Origin: Flavobacteriales bacterium UBA2669
Lineage (GTDB): Bacteria; Bacteroidota; Bacteroidia; Flavobacteriales_E; Vicingaceae
Assembly: GCA_002359215.1 (NCBI GenBank)
Contig: DEMN01000012.1
Coordinates: forward strand, 483,782 to 547,781
Reading direction: 5' to 3'
Length of the DNA: 64,000 bases
Part shown: piece after piece, positions 41,706 to 50,122 of the stretch
Position numbering within the stretch: position 1 is the stretch's first letter
How the letters are laid out: every line of letters begins with the position of its first letter
The notes under the pieces: generated by a model
What the model saw: the letters and a program-made list of their open reading frames with translations, nothing else
The model's database searches: none
What the model was told of the DNA's origin: nothing
Made by a program: the position numbers and the translations under genes

Positions 41706-42929
41706 TTGTCAAAAGTCATAAAAAATAAAAATAAACGAATTCAACTTGGGAGATTAAAGTTGGATATCTTGCTGCAAGTAACTAAAAGCATTAATAATAA
41801 TTTATCTAAAAAAGAGCTTATTCAATTATATAAGCATGTTGTTATTGATCAATTGAATATTGGAAAATTGCTTTTATACGCTTATGATGGGATTAATTGG
41901 CAACAAGAAATATGTATTGATACGGCATGTAATTCAGTTGATGTAGAAAAAGATTTATTAGTATTTAATGAAATTACTTTTATTGATGAAAACTCTTATC
42001 CTAAATTGGTAGAATTTGATGTAGTAATTCCAGTTTCTCATAAATCCAATCCAATAGCCTATTTACTTTTGGCCGATTTTGATGGTGAAAGTATAGAAGT
42101 GAGTCCAATTATAAAACATTTAACTTTTATACAAACATTAACAAATATAATTGCCGTTGCTTTAGAGAATAAACGGTTATATAAAGAGAATTTAGAAAAA
42201 ATTGCTATTAAAAAAGAAATGGAATTAGCTTCTGAAATGCAGGCGTTACTGTTTCCTAATTATTTTCCTAATAATGATAAAATAGAAGTAGCAGCACAAT
42301 ATATTTCTAACCAATTAGTTGGAGGTGACTATTATGATTTTATTTCACTTTCTGAAAATGAAATTGCTTTTTGTGTTGCTGATGTTTCAGGAAAAGGTGT
42401 TTCGGCAGCATTATTAATGTCAAATTTTCAAGCTGCACTAAGGACTTTAATAGATAAAACAGACAGTTTTAAACAGCTTGTATCTGAGTTAAATGCCTTA
42501 ATCATTAATAATGCTAAAACAGAAAAATTTATTACTGCTTTTATAGGAAAGTATAATTGCGTATCTAAAAAGTTGTGCTACATTAATGCCGGACATAACC
42601 CCCCAATACTTCTTAACAATTCCAAGACATTTTATTTAACTACAGGAACTACCGTATTAGGAATGTTTGATACATTACCCAATATAGAAAGTGGAGAAGT
42701 AATGATTAATGATGATGCTTTATTATTTTGCTATACAGATGGAGTTACAGAGCAAATTAATACTAAAAATCAAGAGTTTGGTATTGAGAAATTAACTGAA
42801 TTGATAAAGAAAAATCAACAAAAAGAAGTCAAATCAATTATTGAAGTTATAATTGATGAACTTAACAAGTTTAATAAATCTGCATCTTTTGATGATGATA
42901 TTACTTTACTAGGTTTGAAATTTAAGTAA
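41706..42929 (+). CDS. GAF-like/PP2C SpoIIE-family protein phosphatase
   Basis: 407 residues. The N-terminal 170 look like a GAF-type sensor (LLQVTKSINNNLSKKELIQLYKHVVIDQLNIGKLLLYAY) and the C-terminal 190 are a SpoIIE/RsbU phosphatase, with LVGGDYYDF, CVADVSGKGVSAALLMSNF and NAGHNPPILL providing the metal-binding Asp residues. Partners are usually anti-sigma-factor antagonists; none is encoded nearby. The start is a TTG, fixed by the promoter, and no ATG occurs before the GAF-like core. It is convergent with accD. Confidence 0.88.
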   Translation: MSKVIKNKNKRIQLGRLKLDILLQVTKSINNNLSKKELIQLYKHVVIDQLNIGKLLLYAYDGINWQQEICIDTACNSVDVEKDLLVFNEITFIDENSYPKLVEFDVVIPVSHKSNPIAYLLLADFDGESIEVSPIIKHLTFIQTLTNIIAVALENKRLYKENLEKIAIKKEMELASEMQALLFPNYFPNNDKIEVAAQYISNQLVGGDYYDFISLSENEIAFCVADVSGKGVSAALLMSNFQAALRTLIDKTDSFKQLVSELNALIINNAKTEKFITAFIGKYNCVSKKLCYINAGHNPPILLNNSKTFYLTTGTTVLGMFDTLPNIESGEVMINDDALLFCYTDGVTEQINTKNQEFGIEKLTELIKKNQQKEVKSIIEVIIDELNKFNKSASFDDDITLLGLKFK

Positions 42930-42941
42930 CACAATTATTTT

Positions 42942-43784
42942 TTAATTATTAAAGTATTTCAAAGTGAAAGAAATTTTTTCTTTCAATTCATCTCTAGAGA
43001 CAATAAAGTCTAAGAAACCATGCTCTAAAACAAATTCTGAAGTTTGAAATCCTTTTGGTAATTCTTTTCCAATAGTTTCTTTAACAACTCTAGGACCTGC
43101 AAAAGCTATTAAAGCCCCTGGTTCAGCAATGTTAATATCTCCTAACATGGCATAAGAAGCTGTAACACCACCAGTTGTTGGGTCTGTTAATAGTGAAATA
43201 TAAGGAATTTTTGCTTTTGCTAATAAAGTAAGCTTAGCAGAGGTTTTTGCCATTTGCATTAATGAAAAAGCAGCTTCCATCATTCTTGCTCCACCGGATT
43301 TAGAAATCATTAAAAATGGAATTTTATTTTTGATAGAATAGTCAATTGCTCTAGCAATTTTTTCTCCGACAACAGAACCCATAGATCCTCCAATAAAGTT
43401 AAAGTCCATACAAGCAATTACTAAATTTTGCTTATCAACTTTACCAACGGCTGTTCTTACAGCATCTTTTAAATTAGTATTCTTTTGTGTAGTTTTTATT
43501 CTATCTACATATTTTTTTGTATCTGTAAAGTTTAAAGGATCTCCTGAAGTTAAATTAGCATCAAGTTCTTTAAATTTATTATCATCAAATAATATTTTAA
43601 AATATGTTGCAGAATCAATTTTATCATGGTAACCACAATCGCATACACAAAATTTTTCTGTAAAGTCTTCTTGTGGAATAACGGCACTACATTTTGGACA
43701 TTTATACCATAATCCCTCTGGTGTTTCTTTCTTTTCCGTTGTAGGAGTTCTAATCCCTTCTTTTATTCTTTTAAACCAACCCAT
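42942..43784 (-). CDS. accD: Acetyl-CoA carboxylase carboxyltransferase subunit beta
   Basis: Transfers the carboxyl group from biotin to acetyl-CoA in the first step of fatty acid synthesis. 280 residues: an N-terminal zinc ribbon with four Cys (CPKCSAVIPQEDFTEKFCVCDCGYH), then the crotonase-like carboxyltransferase core with CMDFNFIGGSMGSVVGEKIARA, SGGARMMEAAFSLMQM and ISLLTDPTTGGVTASYAMLGDI. It lies 65 bp after the aldolase gene on the same strand. A TAAATTTG box overlapping the aldolase stop (43845-43852) may give it a promoter of its own. Confidence 0.97.
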   Translation of the reverse strand: MGWFKRIKEGIRTPTTEKKETPEGLWYKCPKCSAVIPQEDFTEKFCVCDCGYHDKIDSATYFKILFDDNKFKELDANLTSGDPLNFTDTKKYVDRIKTTQKNTNLKDAVRTAVGKVDKQNLVIACMDFNFIGGSMGSVVGEKIARAIDYSIKNKIPFLMISKSGGARMMEAAFSLMQMAKTSAKLTLLAKAKIPYISLLTDPTTGGVTASYAMLGDINIAEPGALIAFAGPRVVKETIGKELPKGFQTSEFVLEHGFLDFIVSRDELKEKISFTLKYFNN

Positions 43785-43849
43785 ATATCGTTAATAATTA
43801 TTCGTTAAATGTTAAATGTTATTTCTGTCACTATCTTTCAATACCAAAT

Positions 43850-44917
43850 TTATAAAGTATTAATGTTATTTAAATCTTCAAAAGATCTTTTTAGCCTGAA
43901 TTTAAAAGTTTTTTCTCCTTCTCTTAACCAAACTCTAGGATCATAATATTTTTTATTTGGTTTATCATCTCCTTCAGGATTACCAATTTGAGATTTAACA
44001 TATGCTGCTTTTTCATTAAAATAATCTCTTACCCCTTCTGTAAAAGCATATTGCAAATCAGTATCTATGTTCATTTTTATTACACCGTAAGAAATAGCTT
44101 CTCTAATTTCTTCTAATGTAGAACCAGATCCACCATGAAAAACAAAATCAACAGGGTTTGAGGATGTATTGAATTTTTGCTGGATATAATCTTGAGAGTT
44201 TTTTAAGATAACTGGAGTAAGTTTAACATTTCCAGGTTTGTAAACACCATGCACGTTTCCAAAAGCAGCAGCAATTGTAAATCTATTACTGATTTTAGAG
44301 AGTTCTTCATAAGCATAAGCTACCTCTTCAGGTTGAGTATATAAAAGACTATTATCAACATTAGAATTATCAACACCATCTTCCTCTCCACCAGTAATTC
44401 CTAGTTCAATTTCTAATGTCATACCTATTTTACTCATTCTAGCCAAGTATTCTTTACAAATTGCTATATTTTCTTCAATGGGTTCTTCCGATAAATCTAA
44501 CATGTGAGAACTATAAAGTGGTTTACCGGTTTCCTTGTAAAATTGTTCTCCGGCAGTTAATAAACCATCAATCCAAGGAAGTAAGTTTTTAGCACAATGA
44601 TCTGTATGTAAAATTACAGGAACATTATAAACCTTTGCCAGTTCGTGTACATGTTTAGCTCCTGCAATGCCTCCCGCAATAGCTGCTTGTTGATTTTCGT
44701 TACTTAATCCTTTTCCGGCATTAAAATGACATCCGCCATTAGAAAATTGAATAATTACGGGACCATTAACTTCTTTTGCAGTTTCCATTACTGTGTTTAT
44801 GGTTGATGAACCAGTAACATTAACAGCAGGCAATGCAAATTTACGCTCTTTGGCTATTTTAAATATTTCTTGAACAGCATCACCGTAGACAACTCCACCT
44901 TGAATAGTTTTTATCAT
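43850..44917 (-). CDS. fbaA: Class II fructose-1,6-bisphosphate aldolase
   Basis: Zinc-dependent aldolase of glycolysis and gluconeogenesis, 355 residues as in E. coli FbaA. Zn ligands are in ILHTDHCAKNLLPW and the HGVYKPGNVKLTP and FHGGSGSTLEEI motifs; NIDTDLQYAFTEGVRDYF completes the substrate site. It precedes accD on the same strand. Confidence 0.97.
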   Translation of the reverse strand: MIKTIQGGVVYGDAVQEIFKIAKERKFALPAVNVTGSSTINTVMETAKEVNGPVIIQFSNGGCHFNAGKGLSNENQQAAIAGGIAGAKHVHELAKVYNVPVILHTDHCAKNLLPWIDGLLTAGEQFYKETGKPLYSSHMLDLSEEPIEENIAICKEYLARMSKIGMTLEIELGITGGEEDGVDNSNVDNSLLYTQPEEVAYAYEELSKISNRFTIAAAFGNVHGVYKPGNVKLTPVILKNSQDYIQQKFNTSSNPVDFVFHGGSGSTLEEIREAISYGVIKMNIDTDLQYAFTEGVRDYFNEKAAYVKSQIGNPEGDDKPNKKYYDPRVWLREGEKTFKFRLKRSFEDLNNINTL

Positions 44918-44938
44918 AGTTTAAAATTTTTTAGAACA

Positions 44939-44946
44939 CAAAGTTA
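44939..44946 (-). promoter_or_regulatory. fbaA promoter -7 box
   Basis: The minus strand reads TAACTTTG, a perfect TAnnTTTG match 22 bp before the ATG at 44917. No clear -33. Confidence 0.45.
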
Positions 44947-45073
44947 ATATAAAAATGCAATTAGAAATTCTTTTAATTGATTGATTTTTCAATTAAGTAG
45001 TTATGGAAAAATAACATAAAGTTAATGTGATATTTATTTTTTTGTGATAAAATTGCAATAAAAATAGGATAAT

Positions 45074-45682
45074 ATGCAATTATTTAAAGAACTACAAAAC
45101 TATGTTCAGCACCAACTTAATGATGATGTTGCACCTGATAGACGACCCATTTTAAATAGCTTAATTGATGTAATAAAACAAAAGATACTGGTTAATAAAG
45201 AGGTTGCCATTAATTTTGTTTGTACGCATAATTCTAGAAGAAGTCAGTTTGCTCAATTTTGGGCAACGCTTATGGCAAGTTATTTTGATGTTCAACATAT
45301 TTCGTGTTTCTCAAGTGGGGTAGAAGTTACCGCTCTTCATGCTAACGTGGTAGATATTTTTAAAAATATTGGAGTAGAGGTTAACCAGTCTGGTAAAGGA
45401 AATCCTATATATTTTTTAAAATATGCTGAGAACGCTGCTCCAATTAAAATGTTTTCTAAATTGTTGGAGGATGAAACTAATCCGCAAAAAGATTTTATAG
45501 CAGTTATGACTTGTGCTGAAGCAGATGAAGGATGTCCTTTTGTACCGGGAGCAATTGCTAGAATTCCTTTGAGATACGAAGACCCAAAACAATTTGATGG
45601 AACTAATGAAGTTGAAAAAGCTTATGAAACTACTTCTCAACTTATTGCCAATGAAATGAAGTATGTTTTTTCGAGAATTTGA
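45074..45682 (+). CDS. ArsC-like low-molecular-weight protein-tyrosine phosphatase
   Basis: 202 residues with a P-loop CTHNSRRSQ (CX5R), as in low-molecular-weight phosphatases and thioredoxin-coupled arsenate reductases. A second Cys pair lies further on (VMTCAEADEGCPF), which in ArsC enzymes resolves the intermediate. No arsenite transporter or arsR-like gene is nearby, so arsenate reduction is not secure. Bacteroidota carry orphan genes of this kind. It is divergent from the aldolase gene and convergent with lpxB. Confidence 0.82.
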   Translation: MQLFKELQNYVQHQLNDDVAPDRRPILNSLIDVIKQKILVNKEVAINFVCTHNSRRSQFAQFWATLMASYFDVQHISCFSSGVEVTALHANVVDIFKNIGVEVNQSGKGNPIYFLKYAENAAPIKMFSKLLEDETNPQKDFIAVMTCAEADEGCPFVPGAIARIPLRYEDPKQFDGTNEVEKAYETTSQLIANEMKYVFSRI

Positions 45683-45723
45683 AGTAATAAGAATTATAAA
45701 ACTGTGTGGTTAACATTATTTGT

Positions 45724-46833
45724 TTAATCTTTTAAATACCCAACAATCAATTCAGCAGCTCTTTTTGAAGCACCTTTACCACCTAATTTAGCTTCAATTT
45801 CTTTGTAGGCATTAAGCATGCTAGATTTTCCTGGTTCTACTAATATTTTAGAAAGTTCTGTGGTTAAATTTTCAGTAGTTAATTCATCTTGAATTAATTC
45901 TTTAACCACTTCTTTATCGGCAACTAGATTTACCAAGGAAATAAATTTAATTTTCACTACCATTTTTGCTAGATGGTAAAAAAGCTTACCGGTTTTGTAG
46001 CAAACCACTTGTGGAACATGAAACAGTGCAGTTTCTAAAGTGGCAGTCCCACTAACAACCAAAGCAGCTGTTGCATGTTGTAATAAATCATAGGTTTTAT
46101 TTTCTATGATGTTGATGTTGTTGGTTTCAAATTGCTTATAAAAGCTTAATGGTTGTGATGGCGCTCCTGCAATTACAAACTGGTAATCAGGAAAATTGTT
46201 GGTTACAGAAAGCATGATGTTGAGCATGGCAGTAATCTCTTGTTTTCTGCTTCCCGGTAGTAAGGCAATTATTGGTTTATCCGAAAGTTGATATTTTTCT
46301 TTAAAATTTTCTGAAGAAATGTGGGGATATTCAGAAATACAATCGATAAGTGGATGTCCGATAAAATCAACTTTGTAATCGAATTTTTTATAAAAATCTT
46401 CTTCAAAAGGAAGAATCACAAACATTTTATCTACTACTTTTTTAATTTGGTGAACCCGTTTTTGGTTCCATGCCCAAATTTTAGGAGAGATGTAGTAAAA
46501 AACCTTAATATTATTCGCTTTTGCCCATTTAGCAATTTTCATATTAAAACCAGGGTAATCTACTAAAATTAGTACATCTGGTCGGTAAGCTTTAATGTCT
46601 TCTTTGCAAAAAGCGATATTTCTAAAAATAGTTTTTAGGTTCATTAATACATCTTCAACACCCATAAAAGCTAACTCTTTGTAATGCTTAATAATTTCAG
46701 CACCTTCGGCTTCCATTAAATCGCCACCAAAACAACGGAATTGAGCATCCTTATCCGTGATTTTTAATTCCCTGATAAGTAAAGAGGCTTGTAAATCTCC
46801 TGATGCTTCTCCAGCTATAATGTAATAATTCAT
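45724..46833 (-). CDS. lpxB: Lipid-A-disaccharide synthase
   Basis: Condenses UDP-2,3-diacylglucosamine with lipid X to make the lipid A disaccharide. 369 residues, a family 19 glycosyltransferase, with IIAGEASGDLQASLLI at the N-terminus, FMGVEDVL, VLILVDYPGFNMKIAKWAK, YYISPKIWAWNQKRV, LPGSRKQEI, and VSGTATLETALFHVPQVVCYKTG. It is on the strand opposite to the lpxD-A cluster, 6-12 kb away, and downstream of surE and a small membrane gene. Confidence 0.97.
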   Translation of the reverse strand: MNYYIIAGEASGDLQASLLIRELKITDKDAQFRCFGGDLMEAEGAEIIKHYKELAFMGVEDVLMNLKTIFRNIAFCKEDIKAYRPDVLILVDYPGFNMKIAKWAKANNIKVFYYISPKIWAWNQKRVHQIKKVVDKMFVILPFEEDFYKKFDYKVDFIGHPLIDCISEYPHISSENFKEKYQLSDKPIIALLPGSRKQEITAMLNIMLSVTNNFPDYQFVIAGAPSQPLSFYKQFETNNINIIENKTYDLLQHATAALVVSGTATLETALFHVPQVVCYKTGKLFYHLAKMVVKIKFISLVNLVADKEVVKELIQDELTTENLTTELSKILVEPGKSSMLNAYKEIEAKLGGKGASKRAAELIVGYLKD

Positions 46834-46894
46834 TAGTTAGTTTATGGGGGTTAAAAGTTTATTATTCATATTCTACATTACACATCTGATTAGC

Positions 46895-47200
46895 TTAAAT
46901 AAAAACAATATAGTACAGATAAAAAGCACCATATATAAGTGTAGCTAATATCACACCCCTTGCCGAAAGGTCTTTTCTGAGCGAATAAAACAAAAAGAAT
47001 AAACCTAAATTACAAAATAAACTGCCTTTTAGTACATTAATTATTTCACTAAAAAACGGATTGAAAATAATATCCATTAGGGATAGATTAGAATACATTT
47101 GTAACCAAAAATACATGATGATATAGGGGAGGAACAAGCCTAAAACTAACCCTATAACTATATGATTAAATTCTTTAAAGTTATTTTTAATCATGCTCAA
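46895..47200 (-). CDS. Small membrane protein between surE and lpxB
   Basis: 101 residues with three hydrophobic segments (about 14-33, 56-72 and 80-100). I do not recognise a named family. Its start overlaps the end of surE by 14 bp and lpxB lies 61 bp downstream, so surE, this gene and lpxB read as one transcription unit. The overlap supports it being real and translationally coupled. Confidence 0.7.
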   Translation of the reverse strand: MSMIKNNFKEFNHIVIGLVLGLFLPYIIMYFWLQMYSNLSLMDIIFNPFFSEIINVLKGSLFCNLGLFFLFYSLRKDLSARGVILATLIYGAFYLYYIVFI

Positions 47201-47951
47201 ACAATTTTATTTTTTCTAAATGTTCGTAATTGGTAATATCATGTTTAACGGGAACAACCGAAACATAATTGTGTGCTAACGCCCATTCGTCAGAGTCGGT
47301 GCCATTATCGGTTACCACAAATTTGCCCGAAAGCCAATAGTAGGTTCTTCCTTGAGGATCTTTACGTTCATCATAATCTTCCTCCCAATTGCCAATGGCT
47401 TGTCGGCAAACTTTTATTCCTGCAATTAAATCCATACTTACATTCGGGATATTTACATTTAAACAAACATCTTTGGGCATTGGATTTTCAATCATGTTCG
47501 CAATAATTTTTTTGGCAATTACTTTGGCGGCATCAAAATTAGCATCAATAGAATGATCTAATAAAGAAAAACCAACAGAAGGAATGTTCTGTAAAGCCCC
47601 TTCTACTGCAGCCGACATCGTTCCTGAATAAATTACATTGATAGAAGAATTGGCTCCATGGTTAATTCCCGAAACAATTAAATCGGGCTTTTTGCTTAAG
47701 AGTTTGTTAACGGCAATTTTTACACAATCAACAGGAGTTCCGCTGCAAGCATAGCCTGTAACATCCATTACTTTGGTTTTGTTTAGGTGTAGGGTAGAAT
47801 TAAAAGTTACGGCATGTCCCATTCCGCTTTGAGGTTTGTCGGGAGCTACTACCACTACATCACCTAGTTCTTTACTTACTTCTATTAAGGCTTTAATTCC
47901 CGGAGCGGTAATACCATCATCATTAACAACTAATATATAAGGTTTTTTCAT
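47187..47951 (-). CDS. surE: 5'/3'-nucleotidase SurE
   Basis: Metal-dependent nucleoside-monophosphate phosphatase, 254 residues. It has the N-terminal metal site VVNDDGITAPGI, APDKPQSGMGHAVTF, the SGINHGANSSINVIYSGTMSAAVEGAL motif with Asn and Ser of the active site, and a C-terminal SVVPVKHDIT. It overlaps the next gene by 14 bp and lies 54 bp downstream of corA on the same strand. Confidence 0.97.
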   Translation of the reverse strand: MKKPYILVVNDDGITAPGIKALIEVSKELGDVVVVAPDKPQSGMGHAVTFNSTLHLNKTKVMDVTGYACSGTPVDCVKIAVNKLLSKKPDLIVSGINHGANSSINVIYSGTMSAAVEGALQNIPSVGFSLLDHSIDANFDAAKVIAKKIIANMIENPMPKDVCLNVNIPNVSMDLIAGIKVCRQAIGNWEEDYDERKDPQGRTYYWLSGKFVVTDNGTDSDEWALAHNYVSVVPVKHDITNYEHLEKIKLFEHD

Positions 47952-48005
47952 GTTATTTTTTTATTGGTAAAGTGCAAACTTAATGATAATGCTAAGCTAA
48001 CAATG

Positions 48006-49091
48006 TTAAAGCCATTTCTTTCTTTTGAAATAAATCAACATAACAATAAAAATCAATAACATCAGTCCCCAAATTACAAAGTAGCTGTATTTCCAACTGA
48101 GTTCGGGCATGTTTTCAAAGTTCATCCCATAAACACCTGCAATAAAAGTTAATGGAATAAAAATAGTAGAAATAATAGTAAGCAACTGCATTACATTATT
48201 GGTTTTGTTATTTACCCCAAATTGATAGGATTCCATAACAGAACTGATGTTGTCTCGTTGTAAATCTATCGCATCATTCAAATGCACGACATGTTCATAA
48301 ACATCCTTAAAAAATTTTTTGGTTTGTTTTTTCAGAAAACTTTCACTGTCTTTTTCTAAGAGAGAAATAGCTTCTTTTACCGGAATAATAATTCTTTTGA
48401 GTTTGTTTACTTCTTTTTTTAGTAATTGGATTTCTTCTAATAGTTTGCTGTCAAAATTGTGTAATACTTTGTTTTCCATTTCTTGAATTTCTTCGCTTAA
48501 AAAATCCGAGACATAAAAATAATAATCTACAGTAGTATCAGTTAATCGATAAAATAGGTACTCAACACCTAAATCTCTTAGTTTGCCTACTTTGTTTTTT
48601 AAACGCTCTCTAATGTTATTATAAATATCTCCATTCCTTTCCTGAAATGTGAGTAACCAACTGTCTCCAAGTACAAAACTTACTTGTTCGTAATCAATAT
48701 CCTTTTGATTAGTATGGATACCAATCATTTTTAAAGTAAAAAATAAATGATCTTCAAAAAAATCGACTTTTGGTCGATGGTTGGTGTTTAACACATCCTC
48801 CAATAACATGGCATCTAAGTTAAAACAAGTACCAATTTTTTCGATTAAAGCCGTTTCGTGTAATCCCGAAATATTTATCCAGGTATTGGATGTATTATTT
48901 TTAAATTTGGATAAATCGTTTAATTGGGTAATTTCTTGTTCTTCAAAAGTATCACTTGTATAATTATAAATTGTAACAATTACTTTTTCGGTGGTTTTTT
49001 TACCGGTGTAAATAAGCGTACCTGGAGGTTGTCCGGCTTTTTTTGCAGTAGATGAAGTGGTGCTTTTAACGGTTTTTTGAATTTTAGCCAT
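48006..49091 (-). CDS. corA: CorA-family magnesium/cobalt transporter
   Basis: 361 residues: a large cytoplasmic N-terminal domain (DLSKFKNNTSNTWINISGLHE...), a long helix, then two C-terminal membrane helices. The pore motif GMN is in VYGMNFENMPELSW, followed by the C-terminal basic KRKKWL. It forms a homopentameric Mg2+ channel. A TATTTTTG box lies 29 bp before the ATG, and the tRNA-Ser gene is upstream. Confidence 0.96.
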   Translation of the reverse strand: MAKIQKTVKSTTSSTAKKAGQPPGTLIYTGKKTTEKVIVTIYNYTSDTFEEQEITQLNDLSKFKNNTSNTWINISGLHETALIEKIGTCFNLDAMLLEDVLNTNHRPKVDFFEDHLFFTLKMIGIHTNQKDIDYEQVSFVLGDSWLLTFQERNGDIYNNIRERLKNKVGKLRDLGVEYLFYRLTDTTVDYYFYVSDFLSEEIQEMENKVLHNFDSKLLEEIQLLKKEVNKLKRIIIPVKEAISLLEKDSESFLKKQTKKFFKDVYEHVVHLNDAIDLQRDNISSVMESYQFGVNNKTNNVMQLLTIISTIFIPLTFIAGVYGMNFENMPELSWKYSYFVIWGLMLLIFIVMLIYFKRKKWL

Positions 49092-49119
49092 ATGTAGTTA
49101 CTGTGAAAATTAGTTGTAA

Positions 49120-49127
49120 CAAAAATA
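49120..49127 (-). promoter_or_regulatory. corA promoter -7 box
   Basis: The minus strand reads TATTTTTG (TAnnTTTG), 29 bp before the ATG at 49091. Confidence 0.4.
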
Positions 49128-49176
49128 TAAAAATAAAATCAGTTACTAAGAAATGGCCAATTTAAGAAAGGAAAAG

Positions 49177-49261
49177 CAGAGAGGAAGGGATTCGAACCCC
49201 CGATACGTTACCGTATACACGCTTTCCAAGCGTGCGCCTTAAGCCACTCGGCCACCTCTCT
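49177..49261 (-). tRNA. tRNA-Ser(GGA)
   Basis: An 85-nt class II tRNA on the minus strand. The 7-bp acceptor stem is AGAGAGG/CCTCTCT with discriminator G. The D-loop contains GGCTTAAGGC, the anticodon arm is CACGC-TTGGAAA-GCGTG with anticodon GGA, a long variable arm (about 49200-49215) is typical of serine, and the T-arm has GGTTCGAATCC. No CCA is encoded. It reads UCC and UCU codons. It stands alone with a TATTTTTG box 20 bp upstream. Confidence 0.95.
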
Positions 49262-49280
49262 GTTTTGAAATTAAGGACTG

Positions 49281-49288
49281 CAAAAATA
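49281..49288 (-). promoter_or_regulatory. tRNA-Ser promoter -7 box
   Basis: The minus strand reads TATTTTTG, a perfect TAnnTTTG match 20 bp before the tRNA 5' end. Confidence 0.45.
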
Positions 49289-49359
49289 TCTTTTTTTTAT
49301 AGAACATTATCGAGTGAAGTTAAATAATCTTAAAAAAATGGAGGCATTAAAAAAAATCT

Positions 49360-49367
49360 TACCTTTG
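49360..49367 (+). promoter_or_regulatory. Promoter -7 box of the metal-binding gene pair
   Basis: TACCTTTG, a perfect TAnnTTTG match 17 bp before the ATG at 49384. It points to a leader of about 10 nt. Confidence 0.45.
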
Positions 49368-49383
49368 GGGTATTAAATTATTA

Positions 49384-49590
49384 ATGATGAATGCAGAATT
49401 AAAAATAGAAGGATTGAGTTGTGGACATTGTGTAAAAGCAGTAGAGAACATTCTAGGTGATTTAAAAGGGGTAAAGCAATATTTGGTTAGTTTGCCCGAT
49501 AAAGCTACTATTGAGTTTGATGAAAATACAATCAAGATTGAACAAATAAAACAATCTATAAACGATTCTGAAATATATAAAGCCTTATAG
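49384..49590 (+). CDS. Heavy-metal-associated-domain protein (CopZ-like)
   Basis: 68 residues, a single HMA ferredoxin-like domain with the canonical metal site GLSCGHC (CxxC) followed by VKAVENILGDLKGV. Small cytoplasmic proteins of this kind carry Cu(I) to P-type ATPases or regulators. The second ATG (one codon later) is an equally good start. It is 2 bp upstream of the lipoprotein with a second HMA domain, so the two are co-transcribed. No copper ATPase is in this window. Confidence 0.92.
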   Translation: MMNAELKIEGLSCGHCVKAVENILGDLKGVKQYLVSLPDKATIEFDENTIKIEQIKQSINDSEIYKAL

Positions 49591-49592
49591 TT

Positions 49593-50075
49593 ATGAATGC
49601 AATCAACTATTTTTTAACCCTTACAGTAGTTTTATTAAGTTTTTTTTCAGCTTGTAATAACCCATCAGAAAATAATGAAGAAGAAACGATTACTTCTGAA
49701 AAATCGGTTATTGATGCATCTAAAGTATTAGCTGTAGATTATAAAATTGATGGTATGACTTGTAAAATGGGTTGTGCTAAAACCATAGAAAAAACGGTAG
49801 CTGGTTTAAATGGTGTAGTATTAAGTACTGTTGATTTTGATGTAGAAAAAGGTCATTTTGAATTTGACGCTTCTATTATTTCTGAAAAAGAAATTATTAT
49901 TGCTATAGAAAGCGTTGCGGATCAATATAAAGTGGAGGAGTGGAAAGAGGAAAAAGATACTTCAAAAGAAAAAGCTCCTTCAGAAACTAAAACTGAAGAT
50001 AAATCTGTTACAAATGTTAAAATGCCAACATTTGAAATTCCCAATATTTTTGAATTGTTGATTAATCAGTTGTAA
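49593..50075 (+). CDS. HMA-domain lipoprotein with CxxxC site
   Basis: 160 residues: a lipoprotein signal with Cys21 (SFFSAC), a charged linker, an HMA-like domain (about 50-110) with DGMTCKMGC, then a polar tail rich in Lys and Glu (about 112-150). The metal-site spacing is C-x3-C rather than the canonical C-x2-C. It should be tethered in the periplasm or at the outer membrane, and with its cytoplasmic partner upstream may handle copper or another soft metal across the envelope. Confidence 0.8.
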   Translation: MNAINYFLTLTVVLLSFFSACNNPSENNEEETITSEKSVIDASKVLAVDYKIDGMTCKMGCAKTIEKTVAGLNGVVLSTVDFDVEKGHFEFDASIISEKEIIIAIESVADQYKVEEWKEEKDTSKEKAPSETKTEDKSVTNVKMPTFEIPNIFELLINQL

Positions 50076-50122
50076 GCACAGTTTACAAGTTTTGTGTTGT
50101 AGTGTCTTTACGGTAATTTTAA

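Noticed and set aside
47273..47506. Plus-strand open frame opposite surE
   Set aside because: Antisense to conserved surE; no domain features.
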